Positions 1 to 8,842 of a stretch of DNA of 64,000 nt are shown here, piece by piece. The translations under genes were made by a program, and so were the position numbers. The notes beneath the pieces are model-generated. The model was not told the DNA's origin and did not search any database. It was given only the letters and a program-made list of their open reading frames with translations. The first letter of the stretch is position 1. The number at the start of each line of letters is the position of its first letter. Origin of the DNA: Aulostomus chinensis (lineage: Eukaryota > Chordata > Actinopteri > Syngnathiformes > Aulostomidae); NCBI GenBank assembly GCA_037954235.1, contig JBBMOA010000001.1, positions 919,001-983,000 of the forward strand. The letters run 5' to 3'.

Positions 1-8
1 TTAAGAAG

Positions 9-277
9 CAGGGCTGGACTGGGACCAAAAAATGGCCCTGGCATTTTTCATCCCTGGCAGCCCTCCATGGTTATTTACACGATATGTGTAAGCACACGCC
101 ATACCAGAGGATGTATGCGCACATTTTGAAGTTTCAAAAATTAAAATAAAGTGCAGTATTCTACATGGAAGACAGTAACCATGTTAAAAGAGTGATACCC
201 TTTCACTACTCACAGAGGCCTTCTTCTTCCACTACACGTTCCAACACCTGACGTCTCTTCTTCCCAGTCCAGCCCTG
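9..277. mobile_element. hAT-like non-autonomous element (MITE)
   Basis: A 269-bp element is bounded by perfect 16-bp terminal inverted repeats: CAGGGCTGGACTGGGA at 9-24 and its reverse complement at 262-277. Ends beginning CAGGG and short TIRs are typical of vertebrate hAT elements. The interior is AT-rich and has no transposase ORF, so the copy is non-autonomous. An 8-bp target duplication, expected for hAT, is not seen; only GAAG is directly repeated on both flanks (5-8 and 278-281). The family assignment rests on the TIR sequence alone. Confidence 0.65.
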
Positions 278-530
278 GAAGAACGCGTCGAGTTTTGGAA
301 ATTCGGCTGCTTTTCTTTTCCGGAGTCTCTCTTTTTCGGTTCCTCCTTTCTCCTTCCTCTTACTGGGCAACATTCTTCATGGCTTCTGACTGCAAGGCGG
401 CCGCTGAGTGGTGGCACTACAACTGGATGGGTCTGTTTCTCATTTTAACACAAAAACAAACTAACTGCTGTTTCTGCGTTTTTACCAGAAATATATATTT
501 TGAAATGCCTGCTCACACCGGCCCATCCGG

Positions 531-952
531 CTACATCCACCAAACTTTACACACATAATATAATATAATAATATAATATAATAACGCTGAACACAAGCCC
601 CAAAGCAGTAGTTGTTTTGTTTTTCTTCATAAAGGAGGTGCACAGTCATGACTACGATATCTCTGGCAACAAACATGGAAGGGGCTTTGGGGTCTTGTGT
701 TTCAGCTCTGTAACTTCTGGATGGCTGAAAATGTCAGAATCAGTCCTCTCACTGACATCAACCATTGGTGTGACTTTTGGTGGCTTCAGCTCAAATGAAA
801 CCAGGGAAGGGGGGCCAGACTTTGAGGAGCCCCTTAGGGTTAGTGGATGCCCCCGGACCGTGCTTGGGCCCCTTAGCACCTAGATGGCTGAAATTCCCAG
901 CACATGCTACTCTGGGGCATCACACTATGTGTGTAAAGTTTGGTGGATGTAG
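531..952. repeat. 27-bp perfect inverted repeat with 368-bp spacer
   Basis: The 27 bases at 531-557 (ctacatccaccaaac... through tacacacata) recur as an exact reverse complement at 926-952. The left arm runs into a TATAA/TAATA microsatellite at about 555-593. The spacer has no convincing ORF; its short open frames are on both strands and have no recognisable domain. This could be the end-to-end structure of a small foldback element, or two opposed copies of one repeat. Confidence 0.6.
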
Positions 953-2832
953 CCCAAGTAGAAACACCAGAACCCAGATTTGATCCTCAATTCTGCTCCA
1001 AAAGGCTCTCGGAGTGCAGAAGTCCCAGACCCTGATTTTGCCCAGTTTCACAAGGGGATAGTTTTTTCTCTTTGAACCTAGGAAGTTGAAATTTGAGTGT
1101 GTTGTTCTGTTCTCGAAGGATCGCATCTGTGCTGGTTTGACCCCCCTAAGTCCTTTCTGCTGTCTGTAAAGGGCGTGGCAAAGTCCAGTAAAGTCTTTCA
1201 ATGAAGCATCATAACTGGTCAAAGTTGCTCCAAATGAGATGAGCTTTCTGGGAGGAGCTCACACCTCTGCCAGAAACCAATATTTAAAACTTTGAAGCCC
1301 CACCTCCTTCCTGAAGCTACTTCCTGTTTGGGAGGGGGTTCTAGAATTATTCCACCAGATTAGGATTTCATAAAGTTTCAGGTCTGTATCCACTGGAGAG
1401 GCCAATGAGAGCAAAAGAGCAACAGGGTCAAAGGTCAACAGGCCTTGTGTCTCAGCCAGGCCTCAAAGGGTTAAGTGAGCCTTTTGGAGCTCCTTTGAAA
1501 AAAGGCCTGACACCAATCTTGTTCAGGACCAACATGAAGAAGGATTTTTGGAACATTTTCACATCTTTAAGACCGCCTTGACTCCTTTTTATAGCAGGAG
1601 TCACTGAACAGCACAAAGCTGCTATTGCAGCCATCAGGCCTCATTTCTGATCAGTTATTATTGTTGAAACAAAGCTGAATATCAATTATTGATTTTTATT
1701 GTCATCATTGTGAACACCTGATGAGAGAAACACAATAAAAACATTTGAAAAGGAAGGATCAGAGTGTTGTTGTACTGCAATACTACAGTACAGCATCAGA
1801 GACACTCAGTTATTGATTGCCTGAATGATTGATTTCCCCAGAAGAGGAACAGCTTTGTTGGAGCAGTAAAAATACACACATCAGAACGACAAAGTTACAT
1901 TGGAAAAGAAACTACATGACATTACCAGCACAATATCTGAAGAACAGTTAGGATCAATTTAACTGGCCAGATAGTTAGGACTTCTTTAATGATATCCTTG
2001 ATGAACCCAGACATCAGAGTGGTTTGTTCCCCTCAATCATAAATCTGTAAATATAGCGTGAAGTGATGGAACTAAAAGGCCACCTCTGAGTGCAGGAGTG
2101 AGCCTCTGTGACGGATGTGACGTCAGCAGACCGCCATTAGTTTGAGTCATTGTTTATATTCTTAATGCTGATTGGTCGATCTATAATGGTGACAAATGGA
2201 CTTTGTAGGTAGAATAAACATCCAGAAATTAAATGAATTTGTAGATTGTCTTATTAATCAAAAGATGAAGTATTAAAAATATTTGTTTTTTTTCCTCGGA
2301 GTGAGCGACAACTACCGGATTTTCTCACAGAAGACAAACCAAACAAACAAACAAACCAAAGATTAAACACAAGAACTGAGCGAAGATTCTGAAAACAAAA
2401 TGCATATTTCTCTCTAGAAATGTCATCAGAATGCTTTATTAAATCAAAACTATCTTGGAAGAAGGCACTTTCCTCCGAAAATGACAGGAGCGGTGGCCAT
2501 GTTTTTGTTTTGAGAGGCCCGCATGAAAGAGTCACATGAGGGAAGGGGGTATGGGGTCATGGGGGGGGGGGGGGGGGGGGCGATCCCAGGTGACGTTGTT
2601 CAAGAGGCAGGGTTCACCCTGGACAGGTCACCAGTCCATCAGGAGAAATGAGGTGGTCGGTATCATGCAACCTAAACTAAAACATTAGTCAGATCAAATT
2701 CAGATTAAAGCAAGAGTCTCCAGATCAAAGTCAGAATTCCTGATGATGTCATCAGGGCTTTGACAGTAGCTAGAATTCTGTCTTTGATCTCAGGAGGACA
2801 TGAAAGAAACACAATTTAGAAAAGTATATGAG
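953..2832. other. intergenic DNA without recognisable genes
   Basis: I recognise no gene, RNA or named element here. Frames longer than 60 codons occur on both strands but have unremarkable composition and no motif. A run of 20 G lies at 2561-2580. A stretch at 1452-1640 has an open minus-strand frame of 61 codons with no family resemblance. Confidence 0.5.
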
Positions 2833-3740
2833 ACCACGGCAGCATGATGGTTTAGGGGTCAGCACTGTGGCCTCACAGCAAGAAGGTTCTGGATTTGAGT
2901 CCAGGCTCGGGTGCAGAATCTTTCTGTGTAGAGTCTGCATGTTCTCCCCTCCTCTATGCTGCTACAGGCTTAGACTGCTGGGAGACACATCAGGTTACAT
3001 GGAGCCCTTCCCTCCTCTCCTCTCCTCTCCTCTCCTCTCCCCCTCTCTCCTCCTCTCCTCCCCACACATTTTTGGAACTGTCACGACCACTACTTGTTGC
3101 ACTTTGTAGTTTGGCCTTGGTGTCTCGCAGTCTCTCTGTGTTTCCACGGATCCACCAGAGCCCCAACCGCCGCCTGCATCGCCCCCCCCCCCCCCCTTAT
3201 TCCCTACTGTTATACTGGCCTGCGCTCCCCTTCCATGAACCAGTCTACCATCCAGTCCCCCATCAAGCTGGCTTGCTCTCCCTGCCTCCCCTTCCAGAAG
3301 CTTCCTTCTTCAGCTGTTATTAACATTTCCATGTTTCTCACATTTTGTATTGTAAACTGTTTTCTTGTCTGTAACAACATCAACTGCACGTCTGTCCTCC
3401 TGGGTGAGGGATCCTCCTCTGTTGCTCACCCTGAGGTTTCTCAGATTTTTCCCTGTTAAAAGGGTTTTCTATGGAGTTTTTCCTCAGTCGATGTGAGGGT
3501 CTAAGGGCAGAGGATGTTGTTATGATGCCATGTGAAGCCCTTTGAGACAAACTGTTGGTGAAAACGGGCTCTACAAAGAAAATTGCCTTGCCTCCCCGTC
3601 CATGTGTGGGTTCTCTCTGGTACTCCGGCTTCTTCCCACCGTCCAAAGACATGTAATTTGGGACGAGGCTGATTGATACTCTAAATTGACTGTAGGTATG
3701 AATGTGAGTGTGAATGTGAGTCTCTGTGGCGCTCGGCTGT
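2833..3740 (+). mobile_element. nested fish interspersed repeats: tRNA-like-headed repeat split by a second repeat
   Basis: The left part (about 2833-2945) has a tRNA-like head: an A-box-like stretch around 2850-2870 and a B-box-like GGATTTGAGTCC at 2891-2902. It continues into the 'tttctgtgtagagtctgcatg' type body common in fish repeats. The matching continuation ('gggttctctctggtactccgg', then 'ccaaagacatg') only resumes at about 3600-3740. The 650 bp between is a second fish-type repeat: a TCCTC microsatellite at about 3010-3060, a C-run near 3182-3196, and a tail with 'gaggtttctcag' and 'cctgttaaaagg' ending near 3590. I infer that the second repeat inserted into the first. Family names would need a repeat library. 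Confidence 0.55.
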
Positions 3741-4199
3741 TAACAGAGAGGCTGGTGGTTGGAGCCCCCCAGGGACCAGGACCAGGCTCTACTGGTGCTG
3801 AGGACTCTGTTGATCAGCTGCTGAGTTGCTACTTGATGTCAACATTGGTCTGTTTCATCCTGAGTAGTTTGATCCTAGCAGAGTCGCTGCATCGATGATC
3901 TGAATGTGGACGGACAGATTGACCCTCCACAGCAGACGCCTGTCACAGATCTCTTGATGAGACGCTTCAGTCTTCAATTTTAGTAGCAGTGTGGAGGAGG
4001 CCGGCCGGCTGTGGTTAAAGTGGTGGGGGCTCTGGAATGAAGGGGGACACTGTTTGGTTCTCAGATGCTCCAGCTCAGGTTAGCGAGGTGGTGGAGAAAT
4101 GAGTGAGAGCTCTGCCAGCTGGAGCCTCTTGGGTCCCGGGAGGCTTCACTCCTGGGGGTGGAAATGATGAGGAGTTTGTTGAAGCCCCTCCCCTCTGTA
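3741..4199. other. intergenic DNA
   Basis: No gene or named repeat is visible between the composite repeat and the first tRNA gene. Short open frames overlap on both strands and continue through the tRNA gene, so they are chance frames. Confidence 0.5.
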
Positions 4200-4272
4200 G
4201 GGCTGGTGGCGCAATGGATAACGCGTCTGACTTCGGATCAGAAGATTCTAGGTTCAACTCCTGGCCAGCTCA
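4200..4272 (+). tRNA. tRNA-Arg (anticodon TCG)
   Basis: This is a 73-base cloverleaf. Acceptor GGGCTGG pairs with CCAGCTC (one G-T). The D arm contains GCGCAATGGATAACGCG. The anticodon stem/loop is CTGA-CTTCGGA-TCAG with TCG in the loop. The T arm CTAGG-TTCAACT-CCTGG pairs with one G-T. The discriminator is A at 4272. The T loop reads TTCAACT in place of the usual TTCGAAT/TTCAAAT types, a mild departure. There is no run of four T after the gene until 4363-4366, so the Pol III transcript may include a long trailer containing a hairpin. Confidence 0.85.
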
Positions 4273-4315
4273 GTTCAAACTTCATAAACAAAAGCTTTCA
4301 CACCTGAAGTGAGTG

Positions 4316-4364
4316 AACTGACCAACAATAATTTCATGCCACATGAAATTATTGTTGGTCAGTT
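4316..4364 (+). repeat. perfect 23-bp hairpin downstream of tRNA-Arg
   Basis: The arms at 4316-4338 and 4342-4364 are exact reverse complements, with a 3-base CCA loop at 4339-4341. The hairpin begins 43 bases after the tRNA-Arg 3' end. A T4 run (4363-4366) sits at its base. It could be a Pol III read-through hairpin or a foldback remnant. No function is known. Confidence 0.75.
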
Positions 4365-4366
4365 TT
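4363..4366 (+). terminator. first Pol III T4 terminator after tRNA-Arg
   Basis: TTTT at 4363-4366 is the first run of four T on the plus strand after the tRNA-Arg gene. Between 4273 and 4362 only TTT occurs. If Pol III needs T4 here, the primary transcript is about 165 nt and ends exactly at the base of the hairpin. Confidence 0.45.
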
Positions 4367-4480
4367 CTAGCGACTGTCTCATAGTGGCAAGACAAGAACA
4401 CTTCTACTTTTGATGTTGACAGTTTGTTCAACACTAAACTTCATCCAGTACCATGTTGTCAAACACTGGAACCTCCACAG

Positions 4481-4553
4481 CACCTGAACAGGGACTTGAA
4501 CCCTGGACCCTCAGATTAAAAGTCTGATGCTCTACCGTCTGAGCTCCTCAGGC
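4481..4553 (-). tRNA. tRNA-Lys (anticodon TTT)
   Basis: Read on the minus strand this is a complete 73-base tRNA. Acceptor GCCTGAG pairs with TTCAGGT (with G-T pairs). The D arm is GCTC-AGACGGTA-GAGC. Anticodon arm TCAGA-CTTTTAA-TCTGA places TTT in the loop. The T arm is CAGGG-TTCAAGT-CCCTG. Discriminator G. The sequence closely follows the vertebrate Lys-TTT consensus, so it is probably functional. Confidence 0.88.
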
Positions 4554-4796
4554 TCTTTCTACAGCATTGAGACAGGAACAGAAACACCTGTGAAGGTCAA
4601 ACTGATGCTTTCTTGACTTGTTCAGTCCTCCATGTTAAAGTCCACCATGCTTTTGATTGGCTCTGATTCTCTGTGGCAAAATCCAACAAGAGGCTCCAAA
4701 AATGTCCTGAATGTCACAAGAATGCACAGGACAAGATGTTAGTTTCCTTCATGTCTGAAGTTCCTCCACTGGAAAGTAAAGTCAATGCTGCTCCTC

Positions 4797-4869
4797 TGCT
4801 GAAACCTGGGATCGGACCAGGGACCTTTAGATCTTCAGTCTAAGGCTCTCCCAACTGAGCTGGTTCAGT
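4797..4869 (-). tRNA. tRNA-Phe (anticodon GAA), probably degenerate
   Basis: The minus strand reads as a 73-base Phe-type tRNA with an intact anticodon arm TTAGA-CTGAAGA-TCTAA (GAA), D arm GCTC-AGTTGGGA-GAGC and T stem CCTGG/CCAGG. Acceptor ACTGAAC against TTTCAGC has mismatches at the first (A-C) and last (C-T) pairs. The T loop starts TCCGATC instead of TTCGATC, altering the B-box. This suggests a recently degraded or weak gene. Confidence 0.65.
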
Positions 4870-5160
4870 TCTGAGTGAGGGCCCTGCTTCTCTCATTTAT
4901 AATCTCTTCCACTCTCACTGGACCTTAGAGAGGATTGGAGCTTCTGAAGTCCTGACACATTGAACAGTTCTCCAGGACCATTTTTGATGAAGATCTGGAT
5001 CACACCAGCCTTTTTTGTTTGTCTTCTTCCAGTGTCCTCAACATTGTGTGAGCCAATAATTCCACATCTGTACCAGACACACCTCTGGTTGGTGGGTTGA
5101 TGGATCTTTCTGTTCTAACAGTGTCTTTTATCTTGCTTTTATCTTTTCTATCTTTTCTTT
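4870..5160. other. intergenic DNA
   Basis: Nothing recognised. The sequence is T-rich towards its end, and short open frames occur on both strands. Confidence 0.45.
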
Positions 5161-5269
5161 GTATCTGCATTCTGTGGTGCACGGTGGCTCTGGAAGAGCG
5201 CTCTAACTATTGTCAGTGTACCCCCCCCCCCCCCGTACAACGAAAATAAAAGATTCTGATTCCGATTCT

Positions 5270-5302
<33 letters not shown>
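5161..5302 (+). repeat. retroposon-tail-like segment, C14 run and (CA)n
   Basis: A stretch 'gcacggtggctctggaag' is followed by C14 at 5221-5234, then 'aaaataaaagattctgat' with a short ATTCTG/ATTCCG repeat, then a CA microsatellite at about 5271-5302. AATAAA followed by short ATTCTG repeats is a common 3' end of fish non-LTR retroposons, so a truncated LINE/SINE tail is likely. No ORF remains. Confidence 0.4.
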
Positions 5303-5305
<3 letters not shown>

Positions 5306-6482
5306 TATCAACATGATGTTCCGAATGTTTCACTGTCTGTGGTTGTCCAGCTCTCCTTGCCTCTTCACTGTCATTGTCAGAACTCGGAGCAGTCTTCCTC
5401 TCCAGGTGATGTCTCTGAGTGATGATGATTGCTGTCTGTTCAACCAGCTTCATTTGTTGATATCTGAGAAGGACTGAAGACAGCAAAGTGTGCTGATTGG
5501 CCAACAACCCCTCACAGGTCAAAGGTCACTGCTCTGAGGCGGACCAGTTTACTGTAACAGTGGTGGCACCATCCACTGCTGGCGCTCTCTTCAGTGCTTC
5601 TTGTTTCTGCCCTTTGTGTGTGAGCTCCTAGAGCAGCTGGTCCGGCTCCTCCCCTTTTCTTTTCTATTCCTCTAATTTATTTTTTGATTTTCTATTTTTG
5701 TAATTCATCATCGATCTCGGCTCACGGTCGCTACACTCTTGACCTCCTGTGAGCCTTGAAGAGAGAGAAGCCACCTTTGTGTTGGAGAAGAGCAGCTTAG
5801 TCCAGGCAGCCAGCAGCCTGAGACCAGAGGGTAGCCCATCAACGCGCTTCCCTTCTTCATCGAGCGAATCTCAGCGGGAGCCACGGTCGACGAGGTGGAG
5901 GCTTTGGAGGCCGTCCTCCCACCAGTTCGTTGGAGAGGCGTCGTACATCGATGGGAGAATCCAGCTGAGAACGTCAGCCGGTTACGTTGGTTTTCACCGA
6001 TTCAGGCCTGGACTCCTGTCTCGCTGCCAAACTCCGCCTGACTCCGTAGAGCTGGTCAGCCTCCACTCAGTCCTCTTCATTTGGTTGGAGGTCACCATCG
6101 TTCATCCTACACACCTTTCCACCTGCCTCTTTGCCGTCTACTTGAAGCTCAGATAAATCCAGGCTAATTCATACCTGCTACTCAATATGGGCCTTAATTA
6201 CTCTGCTGGAATTATCACTCTGTCTTAAGGGTTTTCTTAATTGTATTAAATCCTCTTTAATTTCCAAGAAGTCTTCCAACTCATTCATTCATGCAAGCCA
6301 CTGATCCACAAGACCTCATTGATGAGCTTCAACCTGAGACTGATTGTTTCTCGTTGGACGAGACACCCATTCAATGAGACTCATTGTCAGTCCATTGAAA
6401 TCTACTGGTGTTCCTGGTGAGTTGATTTAACAACATGAGCTGACAGAATCTACGTTCAGGTAGGAACCACCACATCCAGGGT
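5303..6482. other. intergenic DNA with one unexplained open frame
   Basis: A plus-strand frame from 5749 to 6156 could encode 135 residues. It is Ser/Arg-rich in its first half and resembles no family I know; it has no domain, signal peptide or upstream context. The surrounding sequence is more CpG-containing than its neighbours and could be part of an old transposable element. I do not call it a gene. Confidence 0.35.
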
Positions 6483-6767
6483 TCTGGACCTTTGAGCAGG
6501 CAGAGCCATCAAAGTAGCAGACTAAGCTAGCAGACGTTAGCATTGAGAAGAAACTGATACCTGAGCCTACTTTTGGGTCTGGACCTTTGAGCAGGCAGAG
6601 CCATCAAAGTAGCAGACTAAGCTAGCAGACATTAGCATTGAGAAGAAACTGATACCTGAGCCTACTTTTGGGTCTGGACCTTTGAGCAGGCAGAGCCATC
6701 AAAGTAGCAGACTAAGCTAGCAGACATTAGCATTGAGAAGAAACTGATACCTGAGCCTACTTTTGGG
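6483..6767. repeat. tandem repeat, 3 copies x 95 bp
   Basis: Three consecutive 95-bp copies start at 6483, 6578 and 6673, each opening with 'tctggacctttgagcagg', with a few bases of a fourth at 6768. The copies are almost identical (one G/A change in 'gcagac(g/a)ttagcatt'), so the amplification is recent. There is no coding potential. Confidence 0.9.
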
Positions 6768-7084
6768 TCTGGTCAAGTGATGACACAATAATATGACATC
6801 ATTGTCAGACTGACGCCTGCTCAACACTGACCAAACGCCACCCTATTGCATTGTGGGAAATTTCTGCTTGGCTCGCGTCCATCAAAACACACAAAGACAT
6901 TTCTGCAGAATCAGGATTGACAGTGGATACAATTGAGTCCACACTGGTTTTACATTCTGAGTCGGGTGCAGGTGTGGAACTTCAGACACAGTCTGTGGTT
7001 GTGTTGTTCATTCAGTGATTTTTCTTACAATTCCCAATCACAGCTGCAGAAAGTGAGAGGACAAGCAGGGATGTTCAAGATGAA
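6768..7084. other. intergenic DNA
   Basis: No gene or named repeat recognised between the 95-bp repeat and tRNA-Lys(CTT). Confidence 0.45.
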
Positions 7085-7157
7085 CGCCCAACGTGGGGCT
7101 TGAACCCACGACCCTGAGATTAAGAGTCTCATGCTCTACCGACTGAGCTAGTCAGGC
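7085..7157 (-). tRNA. tRNA-Lys (anticodon CTT)
   Basis: The minus strand gives a complete 73-base Lys tRNA. Acceptor GCCTGAC pairs with GTTGGGC, using T-G/G-T pairs in the middle. The D arm is GCTC-AGTCGGTA-GAGC. Anticodon arm TGAGA-CTCTTAA-TCTCA carries CTT. The T arm is GTGGG-TTCAAGC-CCCAC. Discriminator G. It follows the vertebrate Lys-CTT consensus. It differs from the TTT copy at 4481 in the anticodon and T stems, so the two are different isoacceptors and not a local duplication. Confidence 0.88.
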
Positions 7158-7673
7158 TACATCAGAGTAGCTTCAATAGCCTGAAGTGATCAGATTGAGA
7201 GACGCTACAAGCTCTCCATCAGACTCACAGTCACATGAGCCATCACATGATTGATGAATGACCACAAACACCTTCATCTTTGACAAAGAAGTCAAATAAA
7301 AGGTGAACCACAGATGACACACCAGTGGTAAAAACACTAAAGTGCTGTCAAGGAGAAACAGGATACGAGCAAACACACACACAAGTTACAGAGGGAGAAC
7401 TCTCCCAGAGGGAACCACTCAAAGGAGAACCTAGAGATCATCAGGCTGGATGACCTCATCAACATGAGACAGGTGGATCAGTAGACTTTGATCCAACATT
7501 TGAAGATCAGTTTTGGTGGCTGCTCCATGTTGGAGGAAACCAGGCGATGTTGGACCGTCACAGGGAAGCTCCTTTGCCTCCTTTGCTGCCAGTTCAACCA
7601 CTCACTCCCATCAGTGGAGAGCAGCTTCAACTGGGTTTGGAATGTACCATTGTGGATGCATAGGAATGTGGAG
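7158..7673. other. intergenic DNA
   Basis: Overlapping short frames on both strands (for example 7488-7734, which runs into the tRNA-Leu gene) have no recognisable domains and are regarded as chance. Confidence 0.45.
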
Positions 7674-7677
7674 AAAA
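7674..7677 (-). terminator. Pol III T4 terminator of tRNA-Leu
   Basis: AAAA on the plus strand, so TTTT on the minus strand, lies 7 bases beyond the tRNA-Leu 3' end. This is a standard Pol III stop. Confidence 0.6.
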
Positions 7678-7684
7678 TGTCCTT

Positions 7685-7767
7685 TGTCAGAAGTGGGATT
7701 TGAACCCACGCCTCCAGGAGAGACTGCGACCTGAACGCAGTGCCTTAGACCGCTCGGCCATCCTGAC
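7685..7767 (-). tRNA. tRNA-Leu (anticodon CAG)
   Basis: An 83-base class II tRNA on the minus strand. Acceptor GTCAGGA pairs with the 3' TTCTGAC. D region TGGCCGAGCGGTCTAAGGC. Anticodon arm CTGCG-TTCAGGT-CGCAG carries CAG. A variable arm (TCTCTCCTGGAGGC) is present. The T arm is GTGGG-TTCAAAT-CCCAC. The long variable arm and the D-loop sequence are diagnostic of tRNA-Leu. A T4 terminator follows closely. Likely functional. Confidence 0.92.
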
Positions 7768-7982
7768 AGACACTGAAAGTTGCAGACTTCAATATGAAAT
7801 CAATTAATTCACTGACAAAGTAGAATTTTTTCCACAGGAGCTACTGGCTCCTTCGTTGTTGCATTTATTGTTAACATTAAACACACAGTCTGAGTTCATG
7901 GCAGGAAGAAATGAACCAGAACATTAGAACCACATTGCATCTCTTGATCAGTTTGTTACATGGGACACATTCCAGACAGGAA

Positions 7983-8052
7983 AGTCCTTCTGAGACTTGA
8001 ACTCTGATCACTGATCCAGAGTCCAGAGTTCTCACCCTTCCACCCTGGAACC
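7983..8052 (-). pseudogene. tRNA-Gln (CTG) pseudogene
   Basis: The minus strand starts GGTTCCA like Gln tRNAs and keeps 'actctggactctggatc' around a CTG anticodon and a T-loop-like 'gagttcaagtctc'. The 3' half of the acceptor (GAAGGACT) no longer pairs with GGTTCCA, the D arm is altered, and the anticodon stem has a mismatch. I read it as a decayed Gln-CTG copy. Confidence 0.5.
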
Positions 8053-8773
8053 AAACACAAAGAGGAGGTTCCTCTAAATACCACTTGACATCACCTGCAA
8101 TCAACATGTTGATATTTGGAGGTTCATCTTGCTCTTGTTCCAGACTACACTGGCAAAAGGATCATGAACCACAAGGAAATCAAGGAACTCCAGATTGATT
8201 CAGGACTTTCTAACTCCATCGTATGACCTGGGAGCAAAGACTGGCCAGGCCTTCCTTAATTTATCAGTTAATTACTGCTTCAACAAACATGCCACTTAAT
8301 TAAGTTACCAGAATTTCTGTCATTGAAAAACCCACCAGCCTGATTTCTTGACATGACATGAAAAATTCTCCAAGAACCCACAGTTGGGTGGAAAGATACC
8401 AGGTTAACCAGGAGGAGTCCTGCTCCTGAACCATGGATGGAACAAAGTCCACTGGAAAACTCAGCAGTTCCTGAGTGCCAGATCCATCCGGGAGCTTGGG
8501 TCTCCCCTTGACTGTGGTGATCCATGAGATCAAGGAGGACAGAGGAAAGAAGGATCCTGTTGGAGATCACCTCCCTTCTTCCTCCACTTCACTACTACTT
8601 GGATGTCAGGAATATGAGGTACTTTACTCAAATGAGGTATTAGGAGTTTCCTGTTTGACAAGAAGGAAGTCAGAGGTTCATCCCTCACTTGTTGGTGGTG
8701 CCCTCAACCTGCTGAGAGCATCACTTAGTTCTCTACAGAGAAACATGGCAGCTCTGCTGAAGGCTGCAGGAAA
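8053..8773. other. intergenic DNA
   Basis: No gene recognised. Frames on both strands at 8280-8570 and 8475-8897 lack any domain and overlap each other. Confidence 0.45.
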
Positions 8774-8842
8774 CCTGCTGGAACGGAGACTTGGACTCAG
8801 GTCACTGGATTCAAAGTCCAGGGTGCCAACAGGTCCACCAGG
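8774..8842 (-). pseudogene. tRNA-Gln (TTG) pseudogene
   Basis: The minus strand preserves an exact anticodon arm, CTGGA-CTTTGAA-TCCAG, with TTG, flanked by a Gln-like D-arm remnant (GTTGGCAC) and a T-arm remnant (GAGTCCAAGTCTC). The D loop is shortened and the B-box is broken. The ends, CCTGGTGGA and TCCAGCAGG, still nearly pair, but they are not a Gln acceptor. Together with the Gln-CTG remnant at 7983-8052, two decayed Gln copies lie within 900 bp. Confidence 0.5.

Noticed and set aside
2895..3459. Frames of 121-142 codons over the TCCTC and C-run region
   Set aside because: They are low-complexity translations of microsatellites inside interspersed repeats.
5749..6156. 135-codon open frame on the plus strand
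   Set aside because: No recognisable domain, no splice or promoter context, and biased composition; probably chance or old transposon sequence.
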